From: Aureivirga sp. CE67
Lineage (GTDB): Bacteria; Bacteroidota; Bacteroidia; Flavobacteriales; Flavobacteriaceae
Length of the DNA stretch: 64,000 nucleotides
NCBI RefSeq assembly: GCF_015767245.1
Contig: NZ_JADOTV010000015.1
Coordinates: 44,130-108,129, forward strand
Direction of reading: 5' to 3'
Shown piece by piece: positions 1-7,941 of the stretch; the first letter of the stretch is position 1; the number at the start of each line of letters is the position of its first letter. Both the position numbers and the translations under genes were made by a program. The notes under the pieces were generated by a model, which saw nothing but the letters and a program-made list of their open reading frames with translations, did no database searches and was not told the DNA's origin.

Positions 1-650
1 AAAACAATATTAATACTTCCATTATTATTTGTAGCACTATTTTTGGCAGAACCTGTAGTTTTTACTTCAATTCGTTCAATATTTTTTGAATCTAAGTTGT
101 TTAAATAATTTGTAAGATCATCTCCTGATAGTCTTAACTCTACACCATTTACATAAACAATCGGTGTTCCATTTGGTAATTTAACACTACCATCAATATC
201 TACTAAAACTTGTGGTGTAATTCTTAAAATTTCGGTAGTTTCATATCCACTTTTGAAAGGACTATTTTTAACATCAAAAATAATTTTCCCTTTCTCTCTT
301 TTTATTACTTTTTTATAAGCAGAAATCTCCACTTGCCCTAAAGATTCACTTTCTTCTTCTAATTGAATTTTACCTAAATCTTTATTCCCACTTATATTGA
401 TGTTTCTTTCAATAGTTTTATAACCAACGAAACTAATTTTTAATATAAATTTTCCATTTTCTGAAGTCAATTCGAAATATCCATTATCATCTGAAGTCGT
501 ATGAGAGGTAATTTTCCCTTCAGTATTTTCTAACAAAATATTTGCGTAAGGTATACTCCCTACATCATTCTGAAGAGTACCAAACACTTTACTTTGAGCA
601 AAAGTTAAAATTGGAATTAAGAATAAAATTAGTAATAAGCCTCTTTTCAT
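1..650 (-). CDS. TonB-linked outer-membrane receptor, N-terminal part
   Basis: Open reading frame running off the left edge, so only about the first 216 residues are present. It starts with a signal peptide (MKRGLLLILFLIPILTFAQ), followed by a carboxypeptidase-regulatory-like beta-sandwich (about residues 20-100; features such as NGYFELTS and FVGYKTIERNI). A plug-like domain follows, with a TPQVLVDIDG segment, YVNGVELRLSGDDL and an IERIEVKTTGSAK segment, which is typical of Bacteroidota 'outer membrane beta-barrel family' receptors. The barrel lies outside the window. Family role: TonB-dependent or TonB-like transport across the outer membrane; the substrate cannot be inferred. Its start at 650 is the only plausible one. 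Confidence 0.85.
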   Translation of the reverse strand, partial: MKRGLLLILFLIPILTFAQSKVFGTLQNDVGSIPYANILLENTEGKITSHTTSDDNGYFELTSENGKFILKISFVGYKTIERNINISGNKDLGKIQLEEESESLGQVEISAYKKVIKREKGKIIFDVKNSPFKSGYETTEILRITPQVLVDIDGSVKLPNGTPIVYVNGVELRLSGDDLTNYLNNLDSKNIERIEVKTTGSAKNSATNNNGSINIV

Positions 651-826
651 AGATTAAAATGTGAAATTCAATAAAGAATTTCAATTAATAATTTTTCATA
701 ATTTTTGAATATTCATCTTAGTACTGATGTTAATTTAATACTAAAACAATCATAACTCTACAATATTATTACATTTTAATCAAATACACAAAGTTTTTAC
801 CGTAATATTATAAGTGAAAATCAAGA

Positions 827-1597
827 TTATTTTTCATTTTCATCAATATTATTCGACTTTTTATATAAATACTTTACTTGATATTTTGGTTTTTGAATTT
901 CAATCAATTCCCTTTTAGGATTATTTTCATTTAAATCATCCTCTTCTTCGTCATTCTCTTCTTCAATTGGTGGAGAAAAATTCCCATCTTGATCAAACCA
1001 TGTATCAAACTCTGTTTTTGAAAAAGTAAACTCTTTGGGTTTTGGACCTTTCTTTCTATAAATAACTGCGAATAACAATCCAATAATTAAACCTGAAAGA
1101 TGCCCCTCCCATGATATTTTATCTTCAATTGGGAAAATATACCAAAACATACTACCGTATAAGAAAATAACCATTAGAGAAATAGCTGTCAATCGAAAAT
1201 GTTTTCGAATAATTCCGCTAAAAAAGACAAAACCAAAAAGCATGTAAACAATTCCACTTGCTCCAATATGATAATTATCTTGCGCTAAAAGCCATGTTAG
1301 AATTCCAGTCAGAAAAAAGCCATAGAAAAATACTTTGTTCGCAATTTTTCTGTAGAAAAAGAATAAAATCGTAGTTAAAACTAAAATAGGAACGGTATTA
1401 TTAAATAAATGATTTATATCTCCATGTAAAAAAGGAGAAAATAAAACACCTCTAAGACCGTAGAATTTTTCCGGATAAATTCCAAAGTTGTTGAAATTAC
1501 GATTTAGTGCAATTTCTATGATATATACTACCCACATCGGAATCACAAAAAGAAGTGCTTTGTGAAGTTGTGGTATCAATTTTACATTTGTATCCAT
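827..1597 (-). CDS. Rhomboid-family intramembrane serine protease
   Basis: A 256-residue polytopic membrane protein. The rhomboid hallmarks are visible: HLFNN around residues 63-67 (oxyanion side), GASG with nucleophile Ser114, and EGHLSG with catalytic His166. Six hydrophobic segments precede a cytoplasm-like acidic tail (about residues 183-256, with EEENDEEEDD), which is longer than the core fold needs. The family cleaves transmembrane substrates within the bilayer; the substrate here is unknown. It is divergent from the PagL-like gene at 1747. The shared 149-bp intergenic space holds an inverted repeat (TTGACA at 1656, TGTCAA ending 1676). Confidence 0.88.
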   Translation of the reverse strand: MDTNVKLIPQLHKALLFVIPMWVVYIIEIALNRNFNNFGIYPEKFYGLRGVLFSPFLHGDINHLFNNTVPILVLTTILFFFYRKIANKVFFYGFFLTGILTWLLAQDNYHIGASGIVYMLFGFVFFSGIIRKHFRLTAISLMVIFLYGSMFWYIFPIEDKISWEGHLSGLIIGLLFAVIYRKKGPKPKEFTFSKTEFDTWFDQDGNFSPPIEEENDEEEDDLNENNPKRELIEIQKPKYQVKYLYKKSNNIDENEK

Positions 1598-1722
1598 TTT
1601 TCTTATTTTTAAAAACTGACAACAAAAACACTTCCAAAGCTCAAAAATCTACATTTTGACATGTTAAAACTGTCAATTTCACACTATTTTATGCAATTAT
1701 TTCATATAAATTCACAAAATTC

Positions 1723-1730
1723 TATATTTG
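1723..1730 (+). promoter_or_regulatory. Bacteroidota -7 promoter element
   Basis: TATATTTG matches the Bacteroidota primary-sigma -7 consensus TAnnTTTG and lies 16 bases before the ATG at 1747. This implies a short leader. No clear TTG -33 box is seen at the usual spacing. Confidence 0.55.
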
Positions 1731-1746
1731 CGTTTTCAAAATTTCT

Positions 1747-2862
1747 ATGAAAAATTTATTTAAAATTATAATTTACCTCAACACTTTTCTATTATTTTCA
1801 CAAAATAATACAGAAGAAAATCCAATATACACAACGGATTTCTCCCCCTATTTTGGCTCCATACTTCGACATAAACCTGGAATTAGTCATTTGATCACAG
1901 AACACCCTACTGGGTTTTTATTGAGTTTTGAAAAAAAGACTTCTGGAAGAAAAGAATGGGAAAGAATTTATAATCATCCAACAATTGGATTTACTTTCTA
2001 TCATCAAAATTATCATAATGCTATTCTTGGGAAACTCTATTCTATAAATGCTCATTGTGCTTTTAACCTTAGAGATTATCAAACAAAAAATCAATTTATT
2101 CTAAAAATTGGTACAGGTTTATCCTACGTTACAAATCCTTATGATAAAATTGAAAACCCGAAAAATAATGCTTTTGGTTCTCATATAAATGCTAGTATTC
2201 TACTTAATCTTTATTACCAAAGATTACAAATTTTAGACAATTTTGGTTTAAAAACAGGAATTACACTTTTACATAATTCTAATGGCGGAACAAAATCCCC
2301 AAACTCTGGGACCAATGTTTTTGCAGCCATGCTTGGTGTGAATTATGCTTTTGAAGGGAAAAAGAAAGAAAATATAGACGATAAGGTTAATGAAATTCCA
2401 ATACCAGAAAAAGAAAGAGTAAAATTCAATTTTACTTTTGCTTCTGGAAAAAATGAAACAGATTTAATCGGAAGTGGGAAATTTCCCTTTTACAATTTCT
2501 CTATTTATGCAGACAAACGTATTTCTAAAAAATCTGCCTTCCAACTAGGTTTCGAGTATTTCAACTCAAAATTCTTGAAAGAATATATTTATTATAAATC
2601 TTTAGATCAAAATAGCGATGAAGAACTTCCAGATTATAAAAGAGCTTCTGTAATTTTTGGTCATGAGTTATTTATTAGCAAACTTTCTGCTTATGTTCAG
2701 TTAGGATTTTACATCTACTCTCCATTTACTTACGAAGGAAATTTTTATGAAAACATCGGTATGAAATATTATATCTCGAAAAATATTTTTGGTCAAATAA
2801 ACTTAAAAGCACATGCAGCAAAAGCCGAATCTTTCAGTTTTGGTATTGGATGCAGAATTTAA
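1747..2862 (+). CDS. PagL-like lipid A deacylase / acyloxyacyl hydrolase family protein
   Basis: A 371-residue outer-membrane barrel with an N-terminal signal peptide (ends near residue 19, LLFSQ). Around residues 176-189 it has HNSNGGTKSPNSG, matching the catalytic His-x-Ser motif of PagL-type lipid A 3-O-deacylases (His176, Ser178). The rest alternates short beta-strands. Family knowledge suggests removal of an acyl chain from lipid A in the outer membrane. It is longer than PagL itself (about 170-190 residues) but of the length usual for the Bacteroidota members. It is followed after 2 bp by the head-GIN lipoprotein, so the two are probably co-transcribed. Confidence 0.75.
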   Translation: MKNLFKIIIYLNTFLLFSQNNTEENPIYTTDFSPYFGSILRHKPGISHLITEHPTGFLLSFEKKTSGRKEWERIYNHPTIGFTFYHQNYHNAILGKLYSINAHCAFNLRDYQTKNQFILKIGTGLSYVTNPYDKIENPKNNAFGSHINASILLNLYYQRLQILDNFGLKTGITLLHNSNGGTKSPNSGTNVFAAMLGVNYAFEGKKKENIDDKVNEIPIPEKERVKFNFTFASGKNETDLIGSGKFPFYNFSIYADKRISKKSAFQLGFEYFNSKFLKEYIYYKSLDQNSDEELPDYKRASVIFGHELFISKLSAYVQLGFYIYSPFTYEGNFYENIGMKYYISKNIFGQINLKAHAAKAESFSFGIGCRI

Positions 2863-2864
2863 CT

Positions 2865-3608
2865 ATGAAAAAAATAGCTTACTTCCTTTTTATTGTATTA
2901 ATTTCTTGCAATGTTGAAGAATTTGAAGAATGTTTTGTAGAAGATAGTTCTATTAGAACTTTTGAGTTTACAGATCTGGATAGTTTTGAAAATTTAGTAG
3001 TAAATGAAAATATTTTATTAGAAATAAAAGTTGGAGAAGAATCTAAAATTGAAATAGAAACCACAGAAAGTCTTATTGATCATTTTTCGTTTGAAATCAT
3101 AAACAATGTTTTGACTTTAAATTTTGAGCCAACTTGCACTATTATCAAAAATAATAAGGTTACAAAAATTATACTTACAACTAATAATTTAAAAAAAATA
3201 GAAAACAATACACAGTTTAAAATTTATTCTGAAGAAACTTTAAATTTTCCAGAAATAATAATTTCTACAACTAGTAAAGAATCTTCAGATTTAGCTATTG
3301 GCGATTTTGATTTAAAACTAAATTCTAAATCTGTTTCTATAATTGGTGTTGAATTTGCTGGATTTAAAATTAGTGGAAGTACTATTAATCTTAGTATTGC
3401 TTTCTTTTCTGGAGCACCTTTTTTAGATGCAAAAAATTTTATTGCTGATCAAGTTTATGTACATCAACAAAGTACAAATGATGTTCATATTTATCCAAAA
3501 AAACAATTAACTGGTACTATATATTCCAATGGAAACGTAATATCTTATAACACTCCTGAAATATTGAATGTAGAAGAATTGTACCATGGAAAATTAATTT
3601 TAAAATAA
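2865..3608 (+). CDS. Head-GIN (DUF2807-type) lipoprotein
   Basis: Secreted lipoprotein of about 247 residues. I chose the ATG at 2865 (MKKIAYFLFIVLISC), because it gives a clean lipobox with Cys15; an upstream in-frame ATG at 2850 overlaps the previous stop. The body is a regular series of beta-strands with the pattern of the putative auto-transporter adhesin head GIN domain: LLEIKVGEESKIEIE, then ISTTSKESSDLAIGDFDLKL, then SNGNVISYNTPEIL. Such domains form right-handed beta-helix-like surface proteins; the ligand is unknown. It probably belongs to the operon with the PagL-like gene, endonuclease V and possibly moaA. Confidence 0.7.
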   Translation: MKKIAYFLFIVLISCNVEEFEECFVEDSSIRTFEFTDLDSFENLVVNENILLEIKVGEESKIEIETTESLIDHFSFEIINNVLTLNFEPTCTIIKNNKVTKIILTTNNLKKIENNTQFKIYSEETLNFPEIIISTTSKESSDLAIGDFDLKLNSKSVSIIGVEFAGFKISGSTINLSIAFFSGAPFLDAKNFIADQVYVHQQSTNDVHIYPKKQLTGTIYSNGNVISYNTPEILNVEELYHGKLILK

Positions 3609-3620
3609 AAAAACTGAAAA

Positions 3621-4127
3621 ATGATATACGCTTTTGACACTTATTATTTTGCTGATAATGCTAAAACAGTTTGTGTAAAATTTAAAGATTGGAACTCTGA
3701 AGAACCTGAAATGGTTTTTGAAGAAATCATCAAGACTCCTGAAAATTATGAAAGTGGAGCTTTTTATAAAAGAGAGCTTCCTTGTCTTTTAAGTTTATTA
3801 GAAAAAATTGACTTGGAAGAAGATGCTATTATAATCGTAGATGGATATGTTACGCTAAATAGTACTAAAGATGGACTTGGAGGTTATTTATTTCATGAGT
3901 TAAATGAAAAATATCCTATTGTTGGCGTTGCTAAGAATAACTTCTCGGATGAAGATTCAAATAAACGTGCTGTTTTAAGAGGAGAAAGTAAAAAACCTTT
4001 ATATGTTACTGCAAAAGGAATTGATGTAGATTTTGTAAAAAAACAACTAGAAAATATGCATGGAGAGTACAGAATGCCAACTCTTTTGAAAAAATTAGAT
4101 CAATTGACTCGAGAGGACCTAAGTTAG
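3621..4127 (+). CDS. nfi: Endonuclease V family protein
   Basis: A 168-residue protein of the endonuclease V fold (RNase H-like), which nicks DNA or RNA 3' of deoxyinosine/inosine. The three metal-binding acids are present: Asp6 (YAFDTYYF), Glu52 (YKRELP) and Asp74 (IIIVDGY). GVAKN near residue 115 and the terminal YRMPTLLKKLDQL region also match the family. It is shorter than the E. coli enzyme (about 223 residues), lacking N-terminal residues before the first catalytic Asp and some loops; the short form may be lineage-typical. It lies 12 bp after the head-GIN gene. Confidence 0.8.
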   Translation: MIYAFDTYYFADNAKTVCVKFKDWNSEEPEMVFEEIIKTPENYESGAFYKRELPCLLSLLEKIDLEEDAIIIVDGYVTLNSTKDGLGGYLFHELNEKYPIVGVAKNNFSDEDSNKRAVLRGESKKPLYVTAKGIDVDFVKKQLENMHGEYRMPTLLKKLDQLTREDLS

Positions 4128-4192
4128 TATTTTTTTGAGTAAATTTGCTGTCAAGAATAGGAAGTGTAGAAACTTCTGGGTAATTTTATAGA

Positions 4193-5188
4193 ATGGAAAA
4201 GCTGATTGATAAATATGGAAGGCAAATTACCTATTTAAGACTTGCTGTTACAGATAGATGTAATTTGAGATGCCAGTATTGTATGCCAGCCGAAGGTATC
4301 AAAATTGTTCCGCGAAATGAACTTTTGAGTTATAAAGAAATTTATAGAATCACTAGAGCACTTACGGAACTTGGTGTAGACAAAATCAGACTTACTGGAG
4401 GAGAACCTTTTGTGAGGAAAGATTTTATGCAACTTCTAGAGATGCTTTCTTATAACGACCTTCTAAATAAAATAAACATTACTACCAACGGAGCTTTAGT
4501 AAAACGTCATATTTCTGAGCTTGAAAAAATGAAAATTAATACTATAAATCTTAGTATTGATAGTTTAAAACCAGAACGTTTTTTTGAAATAACTCGAAGA
4601 AATAATTTTAATGATGTTTGGGAAGCTTTAGAATTATTAGAAAAAAGTAGTATTAATCTAAAATTAAATATTGTTGTTCAACCTGGAGTTAATACAGATG
4701 AAATAGTTGATTTTGTAGCACTTTCAAAAGATCGAAATCTTTCTGTTCGTTTTATTGAAGAAATGCCTTTTAATGGAACTGGAAAACGTTCTATGGAAGA
4801 AATTTGGGATTATAGACGAATATTAAAAGAAATTCGAAAAGGTTTCCCAGAGTTTGAAACTTTAACTAATGAAAAATCTTCTACCTCTAAAAACTTCAAA
4901 CTTTACGATTCGGTAGGGAATTTCGGAATTATTCCTGCATATACAAGAACTATTTGCCATGATTGTAATCGAGTTCGAATTACTGCTACAGGAATGATTA
5001 AGAATTGTCTTTTTGACGATGGTGTTTTCAACTTAAAAGAAGCATTGAAAAAAGATATTAGTAATGAAGAATTGAAAGCTTTATTTTTAAAAATAATACC
5101 TCAAAAACCTAAAAACGGATTTGTAGCAGAAGAAAACAGAAAAAGAAATCCGAATGTTTCTGAGAGTATGTCTACGATTGGAGGATAA
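4193..5188 (+). CDS. moaA: GTP 3',8-cyclase MoaA (molybdenum cofactor biosynthesis)
   Basis: A radical-SAM enzyme converting GTP to 3',8-cH2GTP, the first step of molybdopterin synthesis. The N-terminal [4Fe-4S] motif is CNLRCQYC (Cys23, Cys27, Cys30); TGGEPFVR follows. The C-terminal cluster ligands are Cys255, Cys258 and Cys272, and the protein ends in the MoaA-characteristic Gly-Gly tail (STIGG). At 331 residues it is full length. No other moa/moe genes lie nearby. A strong bidirectional hairpin terminator begins at its stop codon. Confidence 0.95.
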   Translation: MEKLIDKYGRQITYLRLAVTDRCNLRCQYCMPAEGIKIVPRNELLSYKEIYRITRALTELGVDKIRLTGGEPFVRKDFMQLLEMLSYNDLLNKINITTNGALVKRHISELEKMKINTINLSIDSLKPERFFEITRRNNFNDVWEALELLEKSSINLKLNIVVQPGVNTDEIVDFVALSKDRNLSVRFIEEMPFNGTGKRSMEEIWDYRRILKEIRKGFPEFETLTNEKSSTSKNFKLYDSVGNFGIIPAYTRTICHDCNRVRITATGMIKNCLFDDGVFNLKEALKKDISNEELKALFLKIIPQKPKNGFVAEENRKRNPNVSESMSTIGG

Positions 5189-5222
5189 TTGAAATTATCA
5201 AAAATGATAATTTCAATTTCTA
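5187..5222. terminator. Bidirectional intrinsic terminator
   Basis: A perfect 14-bp stem (AATTGAAATTATCA, loop AAAA, TGATAATTTCAATT) lies between the convergent moaA and cupin genes. T-rich sequence on the right and A-rich sequence on the left allow use in both directions. Confidence 0.75.
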
Positions 5223-5224
5223 TT

Positions 5225-6067
5225 TTATTGTAGAGCTTTACTGTTTTTATAGTGTAGCCATTTTTCTCCTTTTAACTTTCGCATTAGGTTGTCATAGTTT
5301 CTCATATAAACTAAATTATACAGTGCGATTCCAAGACTTTTGATATTTCTTGGATAAGCTCTCAACGTCATCGAAAATCCTGGTGTTTTATAATACATAT
5401 GGTGCCAATATCCTTCTGGAATATAAACAGCTTCTCCGTGCTTTAAATGTACTTTAAACCCTGTTGCTTTGGCTAATTTTGGCCACTTCTCAAAATTTGG
5501 ATTATTAAAATCAATATCTTCCCTACTTATCAATGAATAAGGAATTTTATACAAATATTTTGTTTCGCTTGGTGGAAATAAAATACATTCTTTTTCTCCA
5601 TGAAAATGAAAATGGATTAAGTTACTATAATCAATATCATAATGCATAAATACTCTGGAATCTTCTCCTCCAAAAAAAAGCATCGGCATTTGCTTGATAA
5701 AAGGCATTCCAATTTCTGGAAATTTAAAATCATTTCTTAATTCTGGAACTTCTTTTAAAATATTAAATAAAAATATTCTTAATTCGGTGGGTCCTTTTTG
5801 TAGCAATTCGATATAGTCTTTAAAAGACATTTCAGCAGCTGGTTCATTAAACTTTTTAGAATAATCTACTGGACTATTATCGTATAAAGGAACTATTTTA
5901 TCTCCTACTTTTTCTGTAAAATAATCAAAACTCCAATCTTTATTTGCTTTCCAATCTGAAGTTAGATTTTCAATAATTACTGGAGTTTGTGTTTTATAAT
6001 ATTTTTTTAAAAATACTTCTTTGGTAATAGACGATACACGGTCTACTTCTTGTAAATTTAACTGCAT
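5225..6067 (-). CDS. Cupin-like (JmjC/Cupin_8) Fe(II)/2-oxoglutarate oxygenase family protein
   Basis: A 280-residue protein with the JmjC-type cupin core. The metal ligands H142-Y-D144 and H222 (in PEGYWHHMYYKTPG) are conserved, with a hydrophobic LIHFHFHGEKECILFPP strand pair between them. The N-terminal helix-rich part (VIIENLTSDWKANKDWS) matches the 'cupin-like domain' family of bacterial protein hydroxylases. The substrate is unknown. It is soluble, with no signal peptide. It is convergent with moaA, and the lipoprotein gene upstream is 65 bp away. Confidence 0.8.
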   Translation of the reverse strand: MQLNLQEVDRVSSITKEVFLKKYYKTQTPVIIENLTSDWKANKDWSFDYFTEKVGDKIVPLYDNSPVDYSKKFNEPAAEMSFKDYIELLQKGPTELRIFLFNILKEVPELRNDFKFPEIGMPFIKQMPMLFFGGEDSRVFMHYDIDYSNLIHFHFHGEKECILFPPSETKYLYKIPYSLISREDIDFNNPNFEKWPKLAKATGFKVHLKHGEAVYIPEGYWHHMYYKTPGFSMTLRAYPRNIKSLGIALYNLVYMRNYDNLMRKLKGEKWLHYKNSKALQ

Positions 6068-6132
6068 ATAGTATCGGTTTTTGAAATATTCTAACCTTTA
6101 AGATACGCAACAAAATTTAGTATTCCTTTTTT

Positions 6133-6813
6133 TTATTTACTTTTTTGATTCGGCTTCAATAGTTTACGTCCAATATTTGGACTAATCAAAGGAGAGTTTT
6201 TTGTCTTTAAAGTATCGTTTGTTCTTTTTTGCTTACGAATAACTTCTGTAGAATCTTTTAAGCTTTTTAAGTCCTTTAAGAAAAGAGAATCCATTTTAGT
6301 CAAATTCGGATTAGACCTCAACTCATCTAAACGATAGACAGCATTAATTCGATCATTTACATTAGAGAAAGCTATTACAATTTTGTAGATTTCACTATGT
6401 GCAAGACTATCTAAATTCACATCTTCAATCGTCGAAATATCTTTTAGCCTTAAAGCCTCATTATTTAAAAGATTTAATCGAACTCTTACGGCTGGTATAT
6501 CTAATTGTTTTATTGCAATCGAATCTTTCACCACTTTTGTAAGATAGCTTAATTCGGAAGCATTACTATAAGCTTCTGGAATAGACATATCTTTTAACCT
6601 AGAAACCATTTCATCTAATTGTTCATAGTTTTTCCAATCCTGAAGCTCTTCTTTTGCTTTTTGGTTTAAAGTAATAATTTGTGGAGCTCCGTTTGCTTCA
6701 AAATTATTCTCAGTAATTTGCGCTTCTTTTTTTTCTTGTATCTCCTCCTTTTTATCAGAAGAACAAGAAATGATTGAAAAAGTAATGGCAGCTATATAGA
6801 TTATTCTTTTCAT
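6133..6813 (-). CDS. Hypothetical lipoprotein
   Basis: About 226 residues starting MKRIIYIAAITFSIISC, a lipoprotein signal with the lipid-attachment Cys at position 17. A second ATG three codons upstream (6822) is also possible. The mature part is helical and highly charged (many Lys/Glu/Asp), with no Cys or catalytic motif that I recognise. The final 40 residues are Lys/Asn/Arg-rich. Predicted to sit in the periplasm or at the inner face of the outer membrane. Function unknown. Confidence 0.7.
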   Translation of the reverse strand: MKRIIYIAAITFSIISCSSDKKEEIQEKKEAQITENNFEANGAPQIITLNQKAKEELQDWKNYEQLDEMVSRLKDMSIPEAYSNASELSYLTKVVKDSIAIKQLDIPAVRVRLNLLNNEALRLKDISTIEDVNLDSLAHSEIYKIVIAFSNVNDRINAVYRLDELRSNPNLTKMDSLFLKDLKSLKDSTEVIRKQKRTNDTLKTKNSPLISPNIGRKLLKPNQKSK

Positions 6814-6922
6814 TGTATTCAACTTAAATAAAGAAACATGGTTTCAATTATTTTTCAAAAATAGGAAAATCTTAGGTATCTATATTTTCGAATTGAAGAA
6901 AAGCTAAAAAAATATTGTTTAT

Positions 6923-6960
6923 AAAAAGAAAAGAGGCCATTTACAGCCTCTTTTCTTTTT
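6923..6960 (-). terminator. Intrinsic terminator of the sprCDBF-like operon
   Basis: A perfect 15-bp stem (arms 6923-6937 and 6946-6960; GAGGC...GCCTC core) with an 8-nt loop and T-rich tails on both strands, 18 bp past the stop of the SprF-like gene. It is symmetric enough to work in both directions. Confidence 0.8.
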
Positions 6961-6978
6961 TAATATGTTATGTATCTA

Positions 6979-7923
6979 TTAGTACCAGAAAGTACATAGA
7001 TCCGAGTTTTTATTACATAAGAAACTATATCCTAATGTTAGGAAATGAGAACCAGTATTTGTTTTTTGGATTTTTGTTAAACTTAACTGATAACCATAAG
7101 CAAAGTAAAATTGGTCATATCGCATTCCAAACATTGGAGAAATTGATATTGGTTTTGGACTTTGCTCAGCAGCCATTCTATAGGTAGCTCCTAACCAGTA
7201 ATAGTTTTCATCTCTGTTATTTTTTAAAAACTTCATATTGATATCCATCTCTTGCCTTCCATCACCAAAATAATGGTGATAAAGTAAAGATGGTTCAAAA
7301 TATAAATCATCTCCAGCTTCAAATTTATAACCTGTATACAAATAAGCACTTCGGATATTCTCTGGTTCAGATTCCGCAAATGCTTTTGTTTCTTTATTCA
7401 ACAAATTAGTTGCAGTTAAATTGATATAAAATCTTTTATATCTATACAAAGCTGCAATATCAAAATTTGCTTGTGTGAATGATCTATTATTTTCTACTCC
7501 TGGATCTTCATGAGCATCAATAAACTTTGAAATATCAATTTTTGAGTGTGCTAATTTTGCACTAATACCAAAAGATAAATATTTCTCTGAATAATAATCT
7601 AAAACTACGTGATAAGCATAGGAAGCCGCAAAATTTGTTTGCGACGTATTCCCATTTTTATCATTTGTTAATATTGCTCCAACTCCCATTTGTTTCCCAA
7701 CAGTTCCATCTATTGATAAAACTTGTGTTCTTGGAGCATCTTTTAGACCAATCCATTGTGCAACTCCACCTAATCTGATTTTGAAACAATCTCCAATTCC
7801 AGCCCAAGCAGGAGAAATCTCGTATGGATTATCCGATAAGTATTGATTCTGTCTTGGTATTTCTTGCGCTTTTAAACTAATAACCGACAGAAGTGTGGTA
7901 ACTAAAAATATGTATTTTTTCAT
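6979..7923 (-). CDS. sprF: PorP/SprF-family T9SS outer-membrane protein (SprF-like)
   Basis: A 314-residue outer-membrane beta-barrel with signal peptide (MKKYIFLVTTLLSVISLKAQ). It begins with the family-typical QNQYLSDNPYEISPAWAG segment and contains repeated barrel strands such as GVGAILTNDKNG, ISAKLAHSKI and FYINLTATNLLN. Proteins of this family pair with a large T9SS type B substrate; in Flavobacterium johnsoniae, SprF is needed for SprB secretion and attachment. It lies 18 bp downstream of the SprB-like gene as the last gene of the operon, and is followed by a strong terminator. The SprF name rests on family plus gene order. Confidence 0.85.
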   Translation of the reverse strand: MKKYIFLVTTLLSVISLKAQEIPRQNQYLSDNPYEISPAWAGIGDCFKIRLGGVAQWIGLKDAPRTQVLSIDGTVGKQMGVGAILTNDKNGNTSQTNFAASYAYHVVLDYYSEKYLSFGISAKLAHSKIDISKFIDAHEDPGVENNRSFTQANFDIAALYRYKRFYINLTATNLLNKETKAFAESEPENIRSAYLYTGYKFEAGDDLYFEPSLLYHHYFGDGRQEMDINMKFLKNNRDENYYWLGATYRMAAEQSPKPISISPMFGMRYDQFYFAYGYQLSLTKIQKTNTGSHFLTLGYSFLCNKNSDLCTFWY

Positions 7924-7941
7924 TTTCTTTTCTCGTGTGTA

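Noticed and set aside
4128..4192. Possible molybdenum-cofactor riboswitch before moaA
   Set aside because: The 65-bp leader is too short and has no recognisable Moco-aptamer structure.
6915..7187. Plus-strand 90-codon frame
   Set aside because: It covers the operon terminator and the antisense 3' end of the SprF-like gene.
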